From assembly GCF_024273235.1 (NCBI RefSeq), contig NZ_JANBVH010000028.1, positions 1 to 60,440 of the forward strand: 60,440 nucleotides of DNA, in the 5' to 3' direction. Below the pieces are notes generated by a model. The model was not told the DNA's origin and made no database searches. It worked only from the letters and a program-made list of their open reading frames with translations. This stretch comes from Sphingomonas faeni. Lineage in GTDB: Bacteria; Pseudomonadota; Alphaproteobacteria; Sphingomonadales; Sphingomonadaceae. Within the stretch, counting starts at the first letter, position 1; the number at the start of each line of letters is the position of its first letter. Made by a program: the position numbers and the translations under genes. Shown here piece by piece: positions 25,298 to 34,784 of this stretch.

Positions 25298-26407
25298 GTG
25301 GCGAACGTCGAAATCAGCGGACTTTCCAAGAGCTTCGGCGACACCACAGTGCTCCTGCCGACCGACCTGACGATCGAGGAAGGCGAGTTCGTCGTCCTCG
25401 TCGGGCCGTCGGGTTGCGGCAAGTCGACACTGTTGCGGATGATCGCCGGGCTTGAGGTGCCAAGCACTGGAAGGGTGGTGATCGGCGGACGCGATGTGAC
25501 CGATGCGGCGCCGTCGGATCGCGGGCTGGCGATGGTGTTCCAGTCCTACGCGCTGTACCCGCATCTCACAGTCGCGGAGAACATCGCGTTTCCGTTGAAG
25601 GTCGCAAAGGTCGCCAAGCGCGAGATTACCGAGCGCGTCGCGGAGGTCGCGGCGATGCTCGATCTGTCGGATCTGCTCGACCGGCGGCCGCGGGCCTTGT
25701 CGGGTGGGCAGCGTCAGCGGGTATCGATCGCGCGCGCAGTCGTGCGTCGACCGAAGGTATTGTTGCTCGACGAGCCGTTGTCGAACCTCGATGCCAACCT
25801 GCGCGCACGGATGCGGCACGAATTTGCGCGGCTGCATCAACAGCTTGGCGCTACGATGATCTACGTGACGCACGATCAACTCGAGGCGATGACGCTCGCC
25901 AACCGCATCGTCGTGATGAGCGAGGGGCGTGTCGAGCAGGTCGGGCCGCCCATCGAAGTGTACCGGCGACCGGCGAGCCTGGCGGTCGCCGCGGCGATCG
26001 GCTCGCCCGGGATGAACCTGCTCGCGGCGACGATTGCGTCGGTCGACGCCGACGGCACGACGGTAAGACTGGCAGGCGGCGAGATGGTGAGGACCGGCGC
26101 GATCGTGTCGGAGGAGGCGGTCGGCGCGGCGGTTACACTCGGCGTCCGGCCCGAACACCTGCACGTCGACGATGCAGGACCGTTCGTTGGCGCGGTCGAG
26201 CTATTCGAGCGGCTCGGGCCGTTGTCGTTCGCGCATCTCGGCGCGCGCGGCGCGGCGGATACGATCGTCGCGCAATTGCCGGGGGACCGCTCGATCACGC
26301 TTGGCGAAGCCCTGCGGGTCGGCGTTGCGCCCGACGACGCGCATGTGTTCGGCGCCGATGGCTGCGCCTATCCCTTCACGCTGCCGCCGAGCAGCCCGGT
26401 CAGGTAA
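25298..26407 (+). CDS. ABC transporter ATPase, MalK/UgpC type
   Basis: A 369-residue ATP-binding subunit of a sugar importer. It has Walker A GPSGCGKST, Q-loop VFQSYALYP, signature LSGGQRQRV, Walker B VLLLDEPL, the H-loop YVTHDQLEAM, and a C-terminal TOBE regulatory domain (about 240-365; LGVRPEHL) typical of MalK/UgpC. The GTG start was chosen because it is preceded by AAGGA at the right distance and starts the conserved VANVEISGLSKSFG; the longer frame lacks a ribosome site. It is transcribed towards, and overlaps by 40 bases tail-to-tail, the permease gene of the same transporter, an unusual arrangement. Confidence 0.94.
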   Translation: MANVEISGLSKSFGDTTVLLPTDLTIEEGEFVVLVGPSGCGKSTLLRMIAGLEVPSTGRVVIGGRDVTDAAPSDRGLAMVFQSYALYPHLTVAENIAFPLKVAKVAKREITERVAEVAAMLDLSDLLDRRPRALSGGQRQRVSIARAVVRRPKVLLLDEPLSNLDANLRARMRHEFARLHQQLGATMIYVTHDQLEAMTLANRIVVMSEGRVEQVGPPIEVYRRPASLAVAAAIGSPGMNLLAATIASVDADGTTVRLAGGEMVRTGAIVSEEAVGAAVTLGVRPEHLHVDDAGPFVGAVELFERLGPLSFAHLGARGAADTIVAQLPGDRSITLGEALRVGVAPDDAHVFGADGCAYPFTLPPSSPVR

Positions 26408-27219
26408 TAACGCTGCATCGCCAGGAAGAGCAGCAGCACGGGCATCGTCGTGACGACCGCGGCGGCCATCATCAGCTCGCCATCCGCCGAATGCTCGCGC
26501 GCGATCGCCGCGACCGCGACCGGCAGCGTGTAGAGATGCTGGTCGGCCAGCACGATCAGCGGCCAGAGGAAGTCATTCCACGAGCCGAGGAACATGAACA
26601 GCGCCAGCGTGACGACGATCGGGGTGAGCAGCGGGAGGACGATCGTCACGAAGATCCGCGCCTCACTCGCACCGTCGATCCGCGCCGCGTCGATCATCTC
26701 GTCGGGGATCGCCAGGGTCGCCTGCCGTACGAATAGGATCGCGAAGATGCCAGCGAGCGACGGCAGGATGACGCCCGCATAGCTGTTGACTAGCCCGAGC
26801 TGCTTGAAGATTAGGAAGAGCGGCAGCATCGCGACCTGGCCGGGTACGACCAGCGACGCGATCAGGATCTTCAACAGCCGCTCGCGCCCGCGGAAGCGCA
26901 GTTTGGCGAAGGCGTAGCCGGCCGGCACCGTGAGCAGCAGGCCGAGCAGCGTCGAGATCGCTGCGATGGCGATGCTGTTGAACAATGCCGGGACGATCCG
27001 GTAGTCGAACCACGCGCCGTCGATCAGCCGCCGGACGAGCAGTTCGTGGTAGTTCTCCATCGACCAATGCGATGGCCAGAGCGGTGTCGGCGGATTGCTC
27101 GACTCGCCGCGCGGCATGAACGAGACGATCACCATGTAGAGCAACGGTGCGATCGTCAGCGCGGTCAGCAGCGCGACGAGCGTATTGGCGAGGATCGCAC
27201 GCGGTTTCATCAGAGCCAT
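26368..27219 (-). CDS. ABC sugar transporter permease, MalG-like
   Basis: A 283-residue inner-membrane permease with six helices. The EAA loop reads EMIDAARIDGASEARIFVTIVLPL, the coupling site for the ATPase. The N-terminus (ALTIAPLLYMVIVSFMP) and the SWNDFLWPLIVL segment are typical of MalG/UgpE. The ATG used has GGGAGG nine bases upstream and overlaps the MalF-like gene by ten bases; an alternative ATG nine bases further in would give a TGATG junction. Last gene of the solute-binding protein/permease/permease operon. Its 3' end overlaps the oppositely oriented ATPase gene. Confidence 0.93.
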   Translation of the reverse strand: MALMKPRAILANTLVALLTALTIAPLLYMVIVSFMPRGESSNPPTPLWPSHWSMENYHELLVRRLIDGAWFDYRIVPALFNSIAIAAISTLLGLLLTVPAGYAFAKLRFRGRERLLKILIASLVVPGQVAMLPLFLIFKQLGLVNSYAGVILPSLAGIFAILFVRQATLAIPDEMIDAARIDGASEARIFVTIVLPLLTPIVVTLALFMFLGSWNDFLWPLIVLADQHLYTLPVAVAAIAREHSADGELMMAAAVVTTMPVLLLFLAMQRYYLTGLLGGSVKG

Positions 27220-28091
27220 TCGTAGCGCCTCCCGATCCACGTCTGGAACATCGTCAGCGCGAGGATCATCAGGAACAGGACGAACGCGACCGCGCTGGCC
27301 TGACCGAGGTTCCACCATTTGAAGCCCTCGTCGAACATGAAATACAGGATCGTCGTCGTGCTCTGCGCAGGCCCGCCGAGCGTCATGACATAGGGCTCGG
27401 CAAAGATCTGGAGGAAGCCCGCGACGCTCATCACCGCGGCGAGCAGTAACGTCGGGCCGATCGCAGGGAGGGTGACGTGGCGGAAGCGGCCCCAATGACC
27501 GGCGCCGTCAAGCCGCGCGGCTTCCATCAGGTCCTGCGGCACGGCAGACAGCGCGGCGGTGAAGACGATCATGTTGTAGCCGAAGATCTTCCACGTGACG
27601 AAGATGAGGATCGCGGGAATCGAGGTGTGCGGGTTGCCCAGCCAGTCGACCGGCGCTGCCCCAACCGTCGCCAGTGCGCGGTTGATCAGCCCCGAGCGTT
27701 CGTTGAACAGGAAGCGCCATACCACCGCGGTCGCGACGATGCTGGTGACGTCGGGCGCGAACAGCAGCACGCGCCACAGCGGCTTCCACCGCACCGTCGC
27801 GTCGTTGAGCAGCAGCGCGACGGCGAGCGACGCACCGATCGCAATCGGCACGCCGAGCAGGGCGAACAGCGCGGTATTGCCGATCGCGCGCCAGAACAGC
27901 GGCGTCGAGAACAGGTCGATGAAATTGCCGAGCCCGACGAAGCGCAGGTTCGCCCAGTCGGCGAGCGCGTAGATCGAGTAATCGGTGACCGACAACGCCA
28001 TCGCCAGTGCGGTCGGCAGGACGAAGACCAACGCGATGATCGCGAGGACCGGTGCGGAGAAGAGCCAGGCGGCCCGTTCCTGGCGAGTCAT
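27210..28091 (-). CDS. ABC sugar transporter permease, MalF-like
   Basis: A 293-residue inner-membrane permease. It has six helices starting at AAWLFSAPVLAIIALVFVLP, the EAA motif QDLMEAARLDGAGHWGRFRHVTLP, and the GGPAQSTTTILYFMFDEGF segment seen in UgpA/MalF-type proteins. The start overlaps the stop of the solute-binding gene by four bases (ATGA). With the downstream MalG-like subunit it forms the membrane heterodimer. Confidence 0.94.
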   Translation of the reverse strand: MTRQERAAWLFSAPVLAIIALVFVLPTALAMALSVTDYSIYALADWANLRFVGLGNFIDLFSTPLFWRAIGNTALFALLGVPIAIGASLAVALLLNDATVRWKPLWRVLLFAPDVTSIVATAVVWRFLFNERSGLINRALATVGAAPVDWLGNPHTSIPAILIFVTWKIFGYNMIVFTAALSAVPQDLMEAARLDGAGHWGRFRHVTLPAIGPTLLLAAVMSVAGFLQIFAEPYVMTLGGPAQSTTTILYFMFDEGFKWWNLGQASAVAFVLFLMILALTMFQTWIGRRYEWL

Positions 28092-29365
28092 GCGAGCGTG
28101 CCCGCCTCGACCAGCGCGCGGCGCTTGGCGAGCAACTGGTCGACGCGCGTGTCGAGCCCGGCGAGCGCCTGCGGAATCGTCTGGACGTTTCGAACTACGC
28201 GTTCGGCGGCGAACTGGATCTCGAGCTTGATCCGCTCCCATTCGATCACCTTCGGTGCGGTGGCGGGGAAGCGCATCTGTGCCTTGAACGGCGCGAGTAT
28301 CGGCGCGCGGAGTTGCGGCGACGTCCACGCACTCAGCCGGGCCGGGAGATTGCCGATCATGGTCTGGTAGCGGAGTTCGCTCGCCGGTGAACTGAGGTGG
28401 CGGACCAGGGCCCAGGCTTCGGCCGGGCGCGGCGTCGACGCGGAGACGCACAGGCTGGTGCTCAGCCCCGACACTGCGCCGACGCCGTGCGGACCCGCGA
28501 GCCGCGCCGTCGCCCAGCGCTCGGCCGGGATCTCCGCGGCACGTCGATGGAGGTCGAGCATCGTCGTCGGCCCGGTCGGCCAGATCGCGAAATAGCCTTG
28601 CGCGAACGCCGCGACCGGATCCTGGATCTCGGTCGAGAGCGCTTTTGGCGCGAGCCCTTCTGCGAATATACGCGCGTAATAGGCGAACGCGGCACGAGCC
28701 TCCGGCGTCTGGAAATTGCCGCGCGTATCATGGTCGCGCAGCATCGTCGCGCCGGTCTGGCCGAGCATCGTCATGAGCATGTCGGGCCAGTTGAGCAGAA
28801 GCATGAACACGAAGTCGTCGGGCCGTTGGCGCTTGATGGCATGACCCATGCGGAGCCAGCCATCCCAGTCCCCGGCAGGTTCCGGATAGCCGGCTCTGGC
28901 GAGGATATCGCGGCGGTAGAACTGGACCTGCGGCGCGACCGACCAAGGCACCGCGAAGTCGCGCCCGCCGACCCGGGTCGCGTCGAGCACCCCGGGGAAC
29001 AGATCGGCGACCATGGCCGGCGACGGGACGGGGGCGATCGCCGCGATTGTCGCAAATTCCTGGACCCAGCCGGTATACAGCATCAGCACGTCGGGCATCG
29101 CGCCGCCGGCCTGCGCGGTCAGCAGCTTTTCGTGCGCTGCGGTCGCGGGCAGCGATTGTACGTCGACCAAGATCCCGGTCGCGGCGGTGAAGGCGGGCAT
29201 CAGCATCGGCGAATAATCGCCCTCGTAGCTCATCGCCCAGAATTTCAGCGGTTCGGGGGCGCGCGATCGGGCACAAGCCGCGAGGCCGAGCGTCGGCAGA
29301 AGCCCGAGCGCGCTTCGTCGAGTCCAGTCGTGCGGCTGTGCCCCCATCGCCGGATCGTGGCGCAT
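28088..29365 (-). CDS. ABC sugar transporter extracellular solute-binding lipoprotein
   Basis: A 425-residue family-1 solute-binding protein. The N-terminus has a twin-arginine motif (DWTRRSALGLLP) followed by the lipobox LAAC, so it is likely a Tat-exported lipoprotein. The mature part shows LKFWAMSYEGDY, AQAGGAMPDVLMLYTGWVQEFA, VPWSVAPQVQFYRRDIL and YFAIWPTGPT, typical of carbohydrate binders. A second ATG 18 bases inside is possible; neither has a strong ribosome site. First gene of the importer operon and divergent from a TonB receptor, which suggests the receptor and the importer handle the same sugar across the two membranes. The sugar is not identifiable from sequence. Confidence 0.9.
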   Translation of the reverse strand: MRHDPAMGAQPHDWTRRSALGLLPTLGLAACARSRAPEPLKFWAMSYEGDYSPMLMPAFTAATGILVDVQSLPATAAHEKLLTAQAGGAMPDVLMLYTGWVQEFATIAAIAPVPSPAMVADLFPGVLDATRVGGRDFAVPWSVAPQVQFYRRDILARAGYPEPAGDWDGWLRMGHAIKRQRPDDFVFMLLLNWPDMLMTMLGQTGATMLRDHDTRGNFQTPEARAAFAYYARIFAEGLAPKALSTEIQDPVAAFAQGYFAIWPTGPTTMLDLHRRAAEIPAERWATARLAGPHGVGAVSGLSTSLCVSASTPRPAEAWALVRHLSSPASELRYQTMIGNLPARLSAWTSPQLRAPILAPFKAQMRFPATAPKVIEWERIKLEIQFAAERVVRNVQTIPQALAGLDTRVDQLLAKRRALVEAGTLA

Positions 29366-29536
29366 TGCGGCGTTCCACGCCACCCTCTGCGGGAGGCGAT
29401 AACCAGCGAAATATTGCGTAAGGTTAAAGCCTTGGCGGGAATTGCACGGGCGACATGCTTGCCCCGTGGCGGCCGATGAGCTTAAGCCGGAGGCGACGCC
29501 GGCGGGGGCCGATGCCGGCGAACAGGGAGAGAAGTC

Positions 29537-32431
29537 ATGCGTATCCTTCGCCGCCGTCATCTGCTGTTTGGCGTCGCGATGCTTGCCGCAACGTCGGTAC
29601 AGGCACAGATCGCTTCACCGGCCACCGATGCGCCCGCGCCGGCGCCCGCCGCCGACCCGGCCCCCGAAGCAGCAAGTGAGATCGTCGTGACCGGTTCGCG
29701 CATCGCCCGCCCCGATTATGCGGCGCCCAACCCAATCGTCTCGTTCAGCGCGGCCGACCTCCAGCAGTCGGGCAACACCAACGTCACGACCTTTCTCCAG
29801 CGCGTGCCGGCGCTCACTAATTCGCGCGACAGCACGCGGACGGCGGGCAACGCCCAGGCCGACGGCAGCTTCGGCCAGGTCGGGCTCAACCTGCTCGACT
29901 TGCGCGGGCTTGGCCCCAACCGGACGCTGGTGCTCGTCAACGGCCGCCGCCATGTCGCCGGCCAGCCTGACACCGCTGCTGTGGACATCAATGCGATCCC
30001 CACCGACCTGATCGAGCGCGTCGATGTACTCACAGGCGCGGCGTCGGCTGTGTACGGCGCGGACGGCGTCTCGGGCGTCGTTAACTTCGTGCTGAAGCGC
30101 GATTTCGATGGCGTCGCGGCCCGCAGCCAGTTTGGCATCTCCGAGCGTGGCGACGCCGCCAATCGCTTTGCGTCGCTGATCGCAGGCCGCAACTTCGCCG
30201 ACGGCCGCGGCAATCTGACGCTCGCCTACGAGTATAACGCCGACCAGCCGCTCGCGAACGACGATCGTCGGTATCTCGCACGGGGCGACCGCCAGTATTT
30301 CGTCAACCTCGACAATTACGACCCGACGCGCGCTGGCAGCTACAAGATCGGACCGATCGGCGACCTGCGCTATCCGTACAGTTCGAACCAGGGCATCGTG
30401 TATATCGGCGACCAGACGTTCCGCGGCGACGGCGGGCTCTACACGCCCGGGCGCTTCCTGCAGAACGACGGGTATTCGATCGGCGGCGACGATACGCCCG
30501 TCGCTGGATATATCGGCGATATCTTCCCGCGCACCCGGCGCCATGCCGTCAACGCGTTGACGCATTACGACGCCTCGGACGCGTTCAAAATCAGCCTTGA
30601 GGGCAAGTTCGTCCAGTCGACCGTGACCAGCTTCGGCGGTTATGGCGGCAATTATCCGGCGACCATCGCGCTCGACAATCCGTATATCCCGGCAAGCATC
30701 CTGGCGGCCGCGACAGCTGCCGGGCTCGGCTCGGTCGATGTCAACCGTAACAATTTCGACATCCCGCGGCGTGGCGAGGAAGACCGCCGGCGCACCTATC
30801 GCGGCGTCGTCGACGTCACCGGTCGCATATCGGAGCATGCGAGCTACGACGTCTCCTATACCTATGGCCAGTCCGACGTCCGCGCGACCAAGCTCAACGA
30901 CCGTCTCAACGATCGCTTTCTGAACGCGCTCGACGCGGTGCGCGGGCCGGGCGGAACGATCGTGTGCCGCTCGGCCGACGCCCGCGCGGCCGGCTGCATC
31001 CCCGTCAACACGTTCGGCGGCAACACCGTAAACCCCGCGTCGTTCGGGTATTTCCTGAGCAACCCAGCGAGCGATGCACGGCTGACGCAGCATGTTGCCA
31101 ACGCGTCGCTGAACGGCGACTTCGGGCAGTTCTTTGAGCTGCCCGGCGGCCCGGTCGCGTTCGCGGTAGGCGGCGAATACCGGCGCGAGTCGAGCAGCTT
31201 CCGCCCCGCGCAGGCGATCAGCGACAACGCGTTCTATCAATATGACGAATATATCCTGCCGACCCCGTCGAGCGGCCGTTTCGATGTCCGGGAAGCGTTC
31301 GGCGAGCTCAACGCGCCGATTTTGAAGGACGTGCCGTTCGCCAGCCTGTTGTCGGTCGGTGCCGCGGGACGCTATTCGGATTATTCGACGGTCGGCTCGA
31401 CCCGCGCCTATCAGTTCAACGGCATCTACGCGCCGATCCGCGAGATCAGCTTCCGCGGCTCCTACGGCCGCTCGGTCCGCGCGCCTAACATCGGCGAGAT
31501 CTTCCGCCCACAGACTGGCAGCAGCAATTTCTTCTCCGACCCGTGCTATCTCGGCAACCGCACGCTCGGGACGCAGTTCCGCACCGCGAACTGCCAGACG
31601 CTGATTACCGGCGCAGGGGGCAATCCCGCCACCTTCACCGCGCAGAACAACCCGAACGCGACGATCTTCATCCCCGGCACGCAGCAGGGTAATCCGGACC
31701 TGCGCGCCGAAGTAGCCCGTACCTGGACCGCAGGCGTCGTGGTACGGCCAATTGCGGGGTTGTCGATCGGGCTCGACTGGTACGATATCCGGTTGCGCGA
31801 CGCGATTAACACGCCCGATGCGAACACGATCGCGTCCCTGTGCGTCGACCAGCCGACGCTCGACAACGCCTATTGCAACGCGATCAGTCGCGAGCGCGGC
31901 ACCGGGTTCATCAACGGCTATGTCGTCCAGCCGCAGAACGTCGCGGCGTTCCGCACCGCCGGCGCCGAACTCAACATTGCCTATCGCTTCCGGACGGCGC
32001 GAGCAGGCGCGTTCGACATCCGGCTAGTCGGCGGCTATCTCAACAAGCTCGAACAGGTCGCCACGCCGGGCGCCATCACCGAGGACAATGTCGATCAGCC
32101 GTTCCGTCCGAAATATACCCTCACTTTCTCGCCGAGCTGGACCGTGGGGGCGCTGACGGTGAGCTACAACCTGCGCTGGCAGGACGGCGTCCGCCGGTTT
32201 GCGAAGGTCGATACCGATGCGAACCCAAGCCTCGTTGATCCGCGCTATCTCCGGTACAAGGAGCTGTGGCAGCATGACGTGCAGACCGAGGTCGCGGTTG
32301 ACGAGAGATTCTCGTTCTATGGCGGGGTCAACAACCTCGCCGACCAGAAGCCAGACATCGGCTTCGAGACCAATGTGCCGATCTCGCCGGTCGGTCGGTA
32401 TTTTTACGCGGGTGCGAAGGTCCGGTACTGA
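29537..32431 (+). CDS. TonB-dependent receptor, carbohydrate-type
   Basis: A 964-residue outer-membrane receptor. Signal peptide to about residue 24, a Pro/Ala-rich linker, the TonB box SEIVVTGSRI, and a plug with LNLLDLRGLGPNRTLVLVNGRRH, VDINAIPTDLIERVDVLTGAASAVYGADGVSGVVNFVLKRD, the signature of the large sphingomonad/Caulobacter receptor class used for oligosaccharides. The barrel has SYGRSVRAPNIGEIF and ends in KVRY. A GGGAGAG site precedes the start. Its gene is head-to-head with the ABC importer operon and upstream of the acetyltransferase and Trp-halogenase genes. Ligand unknown, probably a glycoside or oligosaccharide. Confidence 0.94.
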   Translation: MRILRRRHLLFGVAMLAATSVQAQIASPATDAPAPAPAADPAPEAASEIVVTGSRIARPDYAAPNPIVSFSAADLQQSGNTNVTTFLQRVPALTNSRDSTRTAGNAQADGSFGQVGLNLLDLRGLGPNRTLVLVNGRRHVAGQPDTAAVDINAIPTDLIERVDVLTGAASAVYGADGVSGVVNFVLKRDFDGVAARSQFGISERGDAANRFASLIAGRNFADGRGNLTLAYEYNADQPLANDDRRYLARGDRQYFVNLDNYDPTRAGSYKIGPIGDLRYPYSSNQGIVYIGDQTFRGDGGLYTPGRFLQNDGYSIGGDDTPVAGYIGDIFPRTRRHAVNALTHYDASDAFKISLEGKFVQSTVTSFGGYGGNYPATIALDNPYIPASILAAATAAGLGSVDVNRNNFDIPRRGEEDRRRTYRGVVDVTGRISEHASYDVSYTYGQSDVRATKLNDRLNDRFLNALDAVRGPGGTIVCRSADARAAGCIPVNTFGGNTVNPASFGYFLSNPASDARLTQHVANASLNGDFGQFFELPGGPVAFAVGGEYRRESSSFRPAQAISDNAFYQYDEYILPTPSSGRFDVREAFGELNAPILKDVPFASLLSVGAAGRYSDYSTVGSTRAYQFNGIYAPIREISFRGSYGRSVRAPNIGEIFRPQTGSSNFFSDPCYLGNRTLGTQFRTANCQTLITGAGGNPATFTAQNNPNATIFIPGTQQGNPDLRAEVARTWTAGVVVRPIAGLSIGLDWYDIRLRDAINTPDANTIASLCVDQPTLDNAYCNAISRERGTGFINGYVVQPQNVAAFRTAGAELNIAYRFRTARAGAFDIRLVGGYLNKLEQVATPGAITEDNVDQPFRPKYTLTFSPSWTVGALTVSYNLRWQDGVRRFAKVDTDANPSLVDPRYLRYKELWQHDVQTEVAVDERFSFYGGVNNLADQKPDIGFETNVPISPVGRYFYAGAKVRY

Positions 32432-32503
32432 GACGGTCGGGAGTTGACCGCGAGGGACGCCTCGACGACGGACGGTGGATTGCAGAACTGAGAAAAGACG
32501 CCT

Positions 32504-32938
32504 GTGCTGACCGAAGACATGCTGCGCCTCATCACGATGGAGGAAGGGGCCTTTATCGATCCGAGCTGCACGGTTATCGATCCGCATCGCCTGACGCTGC
32601 GTAAGGGTGCGTTCGTCGGCCCGGAAGGACTGATCGACGCCGGCGGTGGCGTCGAGATCGGCGAAGCGGTGCGGATCAGCTACCGGTGCACGATCATCTC
32701 GCTGACCCACCACATCACACGCTCGGTCTGGCGACGGGGCGTGGACGGGGATCGACTTCGGCCTGTCCTGATCGAGCGCGGTTGCTGGGTAGGCGCCAAC
32801 GTCACCATCTACCCAGGCGTTATCGTGAGAGAGGGGTGCGTCATCAACGCCGGTTCGGTGGTTGCGAAATCTACCGAAGCACATGGACTTTACTGTCCAC
32901 CATATGCCGTGCGTATCAAAGACCTTGAGTTCGAGTGA
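32504..32938 (+). CDS. Left-handed beta-helix (hexapeptide) acyltransferase
   Basis: A 144-residue acyltransferase of the maltose/galactoside O-acetyltransferase type. Hexapeptide repeats are seen throughout (GAFIDPSCTVIDPHRLTL, GPEGLIDAGGGVEIGEAVRI, VLIERGCWVGANVTIYPGVIV). The active-site histidine is likely in SLTHHITRS. The start is GTG. It lacks the N-terminal helical part of LacA/Maa, so it is a short form. It follows the TonB receptor by 70 bases in the same direction and may acetylate an imported sugar. Confidence 0.85.
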   Translation: MLTEDMLRLITMEEGAFIDPSCTVIDPHRLTLRKGAFVGPEGLIDAGGGVEIGEAVRISYRCTIISLTHHITRSVWRRGVDGDRLRPVLIERGCWVGANVTIYPGVIVREGCVINAGSVVAKSTEAHGLYCPPYAVRIKDLEFE

Positions 32939-33275
32939 CGGCTAATCACGATCGCGTCGTCAAGACCACCTCTCTACGTTCCTTCTGCCCGAAGCTCTCG
33001 TACGACGCGCCGAAAAAAATGGCGTATCGCCAAATGAACGGACGGCCGGAGTTGGGGCGAGGCTATGCGGCCCTGAGGGGCCGTTTGTGGGTTCCTTCAC
33101 GGGCCCGAATGACTGACCCGCTGCATGCGCGCTGCCAGTCTATGCGAGTGATCGATCACGCGCCGGCAGAACGCCGCTGGCCAACCGGGACTGTACCTAT
33201 CGACGCTAATTGTCACGCCGGCATGAGTAAGAAAGCAGCTTGCTATCCAAGAGAAATTGCGCAGGACTGCGTGGC
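32939..33275. other. Intergenic region with a short hairpin
   Basis: About 340 bases without a gene. A G/C-rich hairpin GGCCCTGAGGGGCC followed by GTTTGT (around 33069-33090) could end the acetyltransferase transcript. The remainder should contain the promoter of the halogenase gene; no clear motif seen. Confidence 0.4.
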
Positions 33276-34784
33276 ATGAAGCGCGTGCAACGTCTTGTTA
33301 TCCTTGGCGGAGGAACCGCGGGGTGGATGACCGCCGCGGCCATGAGCGCCACGTTCGGCGACCTGCTCAACATCAGCATCCTCGAATCTGACGCAATCGG
33401 CACCATCGGTGTCGGCGAAGCGACTATCCCAACGATCCACTGGTTTAACCAGTTGATCGGACTGGACGAGGAGGCGTTCGTCGCGGCGACGAAAGCGAGT
33501 TTCAAGCTCGGCATCGAATTCGTCGATTGGGCGCGACCCGGCATGCGGTATTTCCACCCGTTTGGTCGCTACGGCGTCGATCTTGGACCAGTGCCGTTCC
33601 ATCAGCACTGGCTGCGGGCGAAGGCAGATGGGCTTGATCGGCCGCTTTCGGCCTATTCGCTGGCCGCGCAGCTTGCCGCCGCCGGCCGCTTCGCGAAGCC
33701 CGTGGACGATCCGCGGTCGATCCTTTCGACGCTCGGCTATGCCTATCATTTTGACGCTAGCCTATACGCCCGCCACCTGCGCCAACTTGCCGAAAAACGC
33801 GGTGTCGTCCGACACGAGGGCCTGTTGCGCGACATCAAGCGTGATCCCGACACGGGCTTCGTGACCGCTTTGACGAGCGACCGGGGTGAGCGATTGGAGG
33901 GCGATCTTTTCATCGACTGCTCAGGCTTCCGTGCCCTGCTTATCGGCGAGACGATGGGCGCGCAGTTCGAGGACTGGTCGCATTGGCTGCCCTGCGATCG
34001 CGCAGTCGCCGTGCCGTGCGCGCGCATCGCGGCGACTACGCCGTTCACGCGGTCGACGCTGCGCCCCGCCGGCTGGCAGTGGCGGATCCCGCTCCAGCAC
34101 CGCACCGGCAACGGCTATGTCTATGCAAGCAGTTTCGTGTCGGACGACGAGGCGGTGGCGACCCTGCTCTCCAACCTAGACGGCGAAGCGCTGGCAGATC
34201 CACGGATGCTGCGCTTTACCGCAGGGTTCCGGCGCGAGGCATGGCGCGGCAATGTTGTTGCGATCGGGCTGTCATCGGGGTTCCTCGAGCCGCTCGAATC
34301 GACCAGTATCCACCTGATTCAGAGCGGTATCGCCAAGCTCATCACGCTGTTCCCGGATGCCGATTGCGACCCCGTACTGGCGCGTCAGTTCAACACGCTG
34401 TTCGCACGTGACATGGACGGCATCCGCGACTTTCTGATCCTGCACTATCACGCCACGCAGGGCCATGACGCGCCGCTCTGGCAACACACTCGCCATATGA
34501 CGCCGCCTTCCACGCTGGTCGACAAGATGGCGCAATATACGCGCGCCGGACGTCTGATGTTGAGTGCCGACGAACTGTTTCGCGAGGCAAGCTGGCTCGC
34601 CGTGCTGGAAGGGCAGGGGGTGGGCGCCTTGGGCCATGCGCCGTTGGCCGATACCCTCGATGCGGCGACAAACCGCCGCCAACTCAACCAGATCGAGACG
34701 GTCATCGCGCGCGCGACGCCCACACTGCCCTTGCATGACGCGGCCATCGCAGCGCTCGTTGCCCCGCAGGTCGCCGCGAGATGA
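33276..34784 (+). CDS. Flavin-dependent tryptophan halogenase-family protein
   Basis: A 502-residue flavoprotein of the Trp_halogenase family. FAD-binding GGGTAGW (11-17), the lysine in SFKLGIEF (K77, matching the catalytic Lys of PrnA/RebH), the halogenase WxWxIP motif as WQWRIP (267-272) and SGFLEPLESTSIHLI with E341 corresponding to the substrate-binding Glu before Ser. Family knowledge: in Caulobacterales and Sphingomonadales many such genes sit next to TonB receptors and glycosidases and their substrates are unknown; they need not halogenate free tryptophan. The start ATG is the one opening MKRVQRLVILGGG. Its stop overlaps the DUF6445 start (ATGA), so the two are co-expressed. Confidence 0.92.
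   Translation: MKRVQRLVILGGGTAGWMTAAAMSATFGDLLNISILESDAIGTIGVGEATIPTIHWFNQLIGLDEEAFVAATKASFKLGIEFVDWARPGMRYFHPFGRYGVDLGPVPFHQHWLRAKADGLDRPLSAYSLAAQLAAAGRFAKPVDDPRSILSTLGYAYHFDASLYARHLRQLAEKRGVVRHEGLLRDIKRDPDTGFVTALTSDRGERLEGDLFIDCSGFRALLIGETMGAQFEDWSHWLPCDRAVAVPCARIAATTPFTRSTLRPAGWQWRIPLQHRTGNGYVYASSFVSDDEAVATLLSNLDGEALADPRMLRFTAGFRREAWRGNVVAIGLSSGFLEPLESTSIHLIQSGIAKLITLFPDADCDPVLARQFNTLFARDMDGIRDFLILHYHATQGHDAPLWQHTRHMTPPSTLVDKMAQYTRAGRLMLSADELFREASWLAVLEGQGVGALGHAPLADTLDAATNRRQLNQIETVIARATPTLPLHDAAIAALVAPQVAAR

Noticed and set aside
29615..31240. A 541-codon minus-strand frame inside the TonB receptor gene
   Set aside because: Antisense shadow of a clear receptor; no motif of its own.
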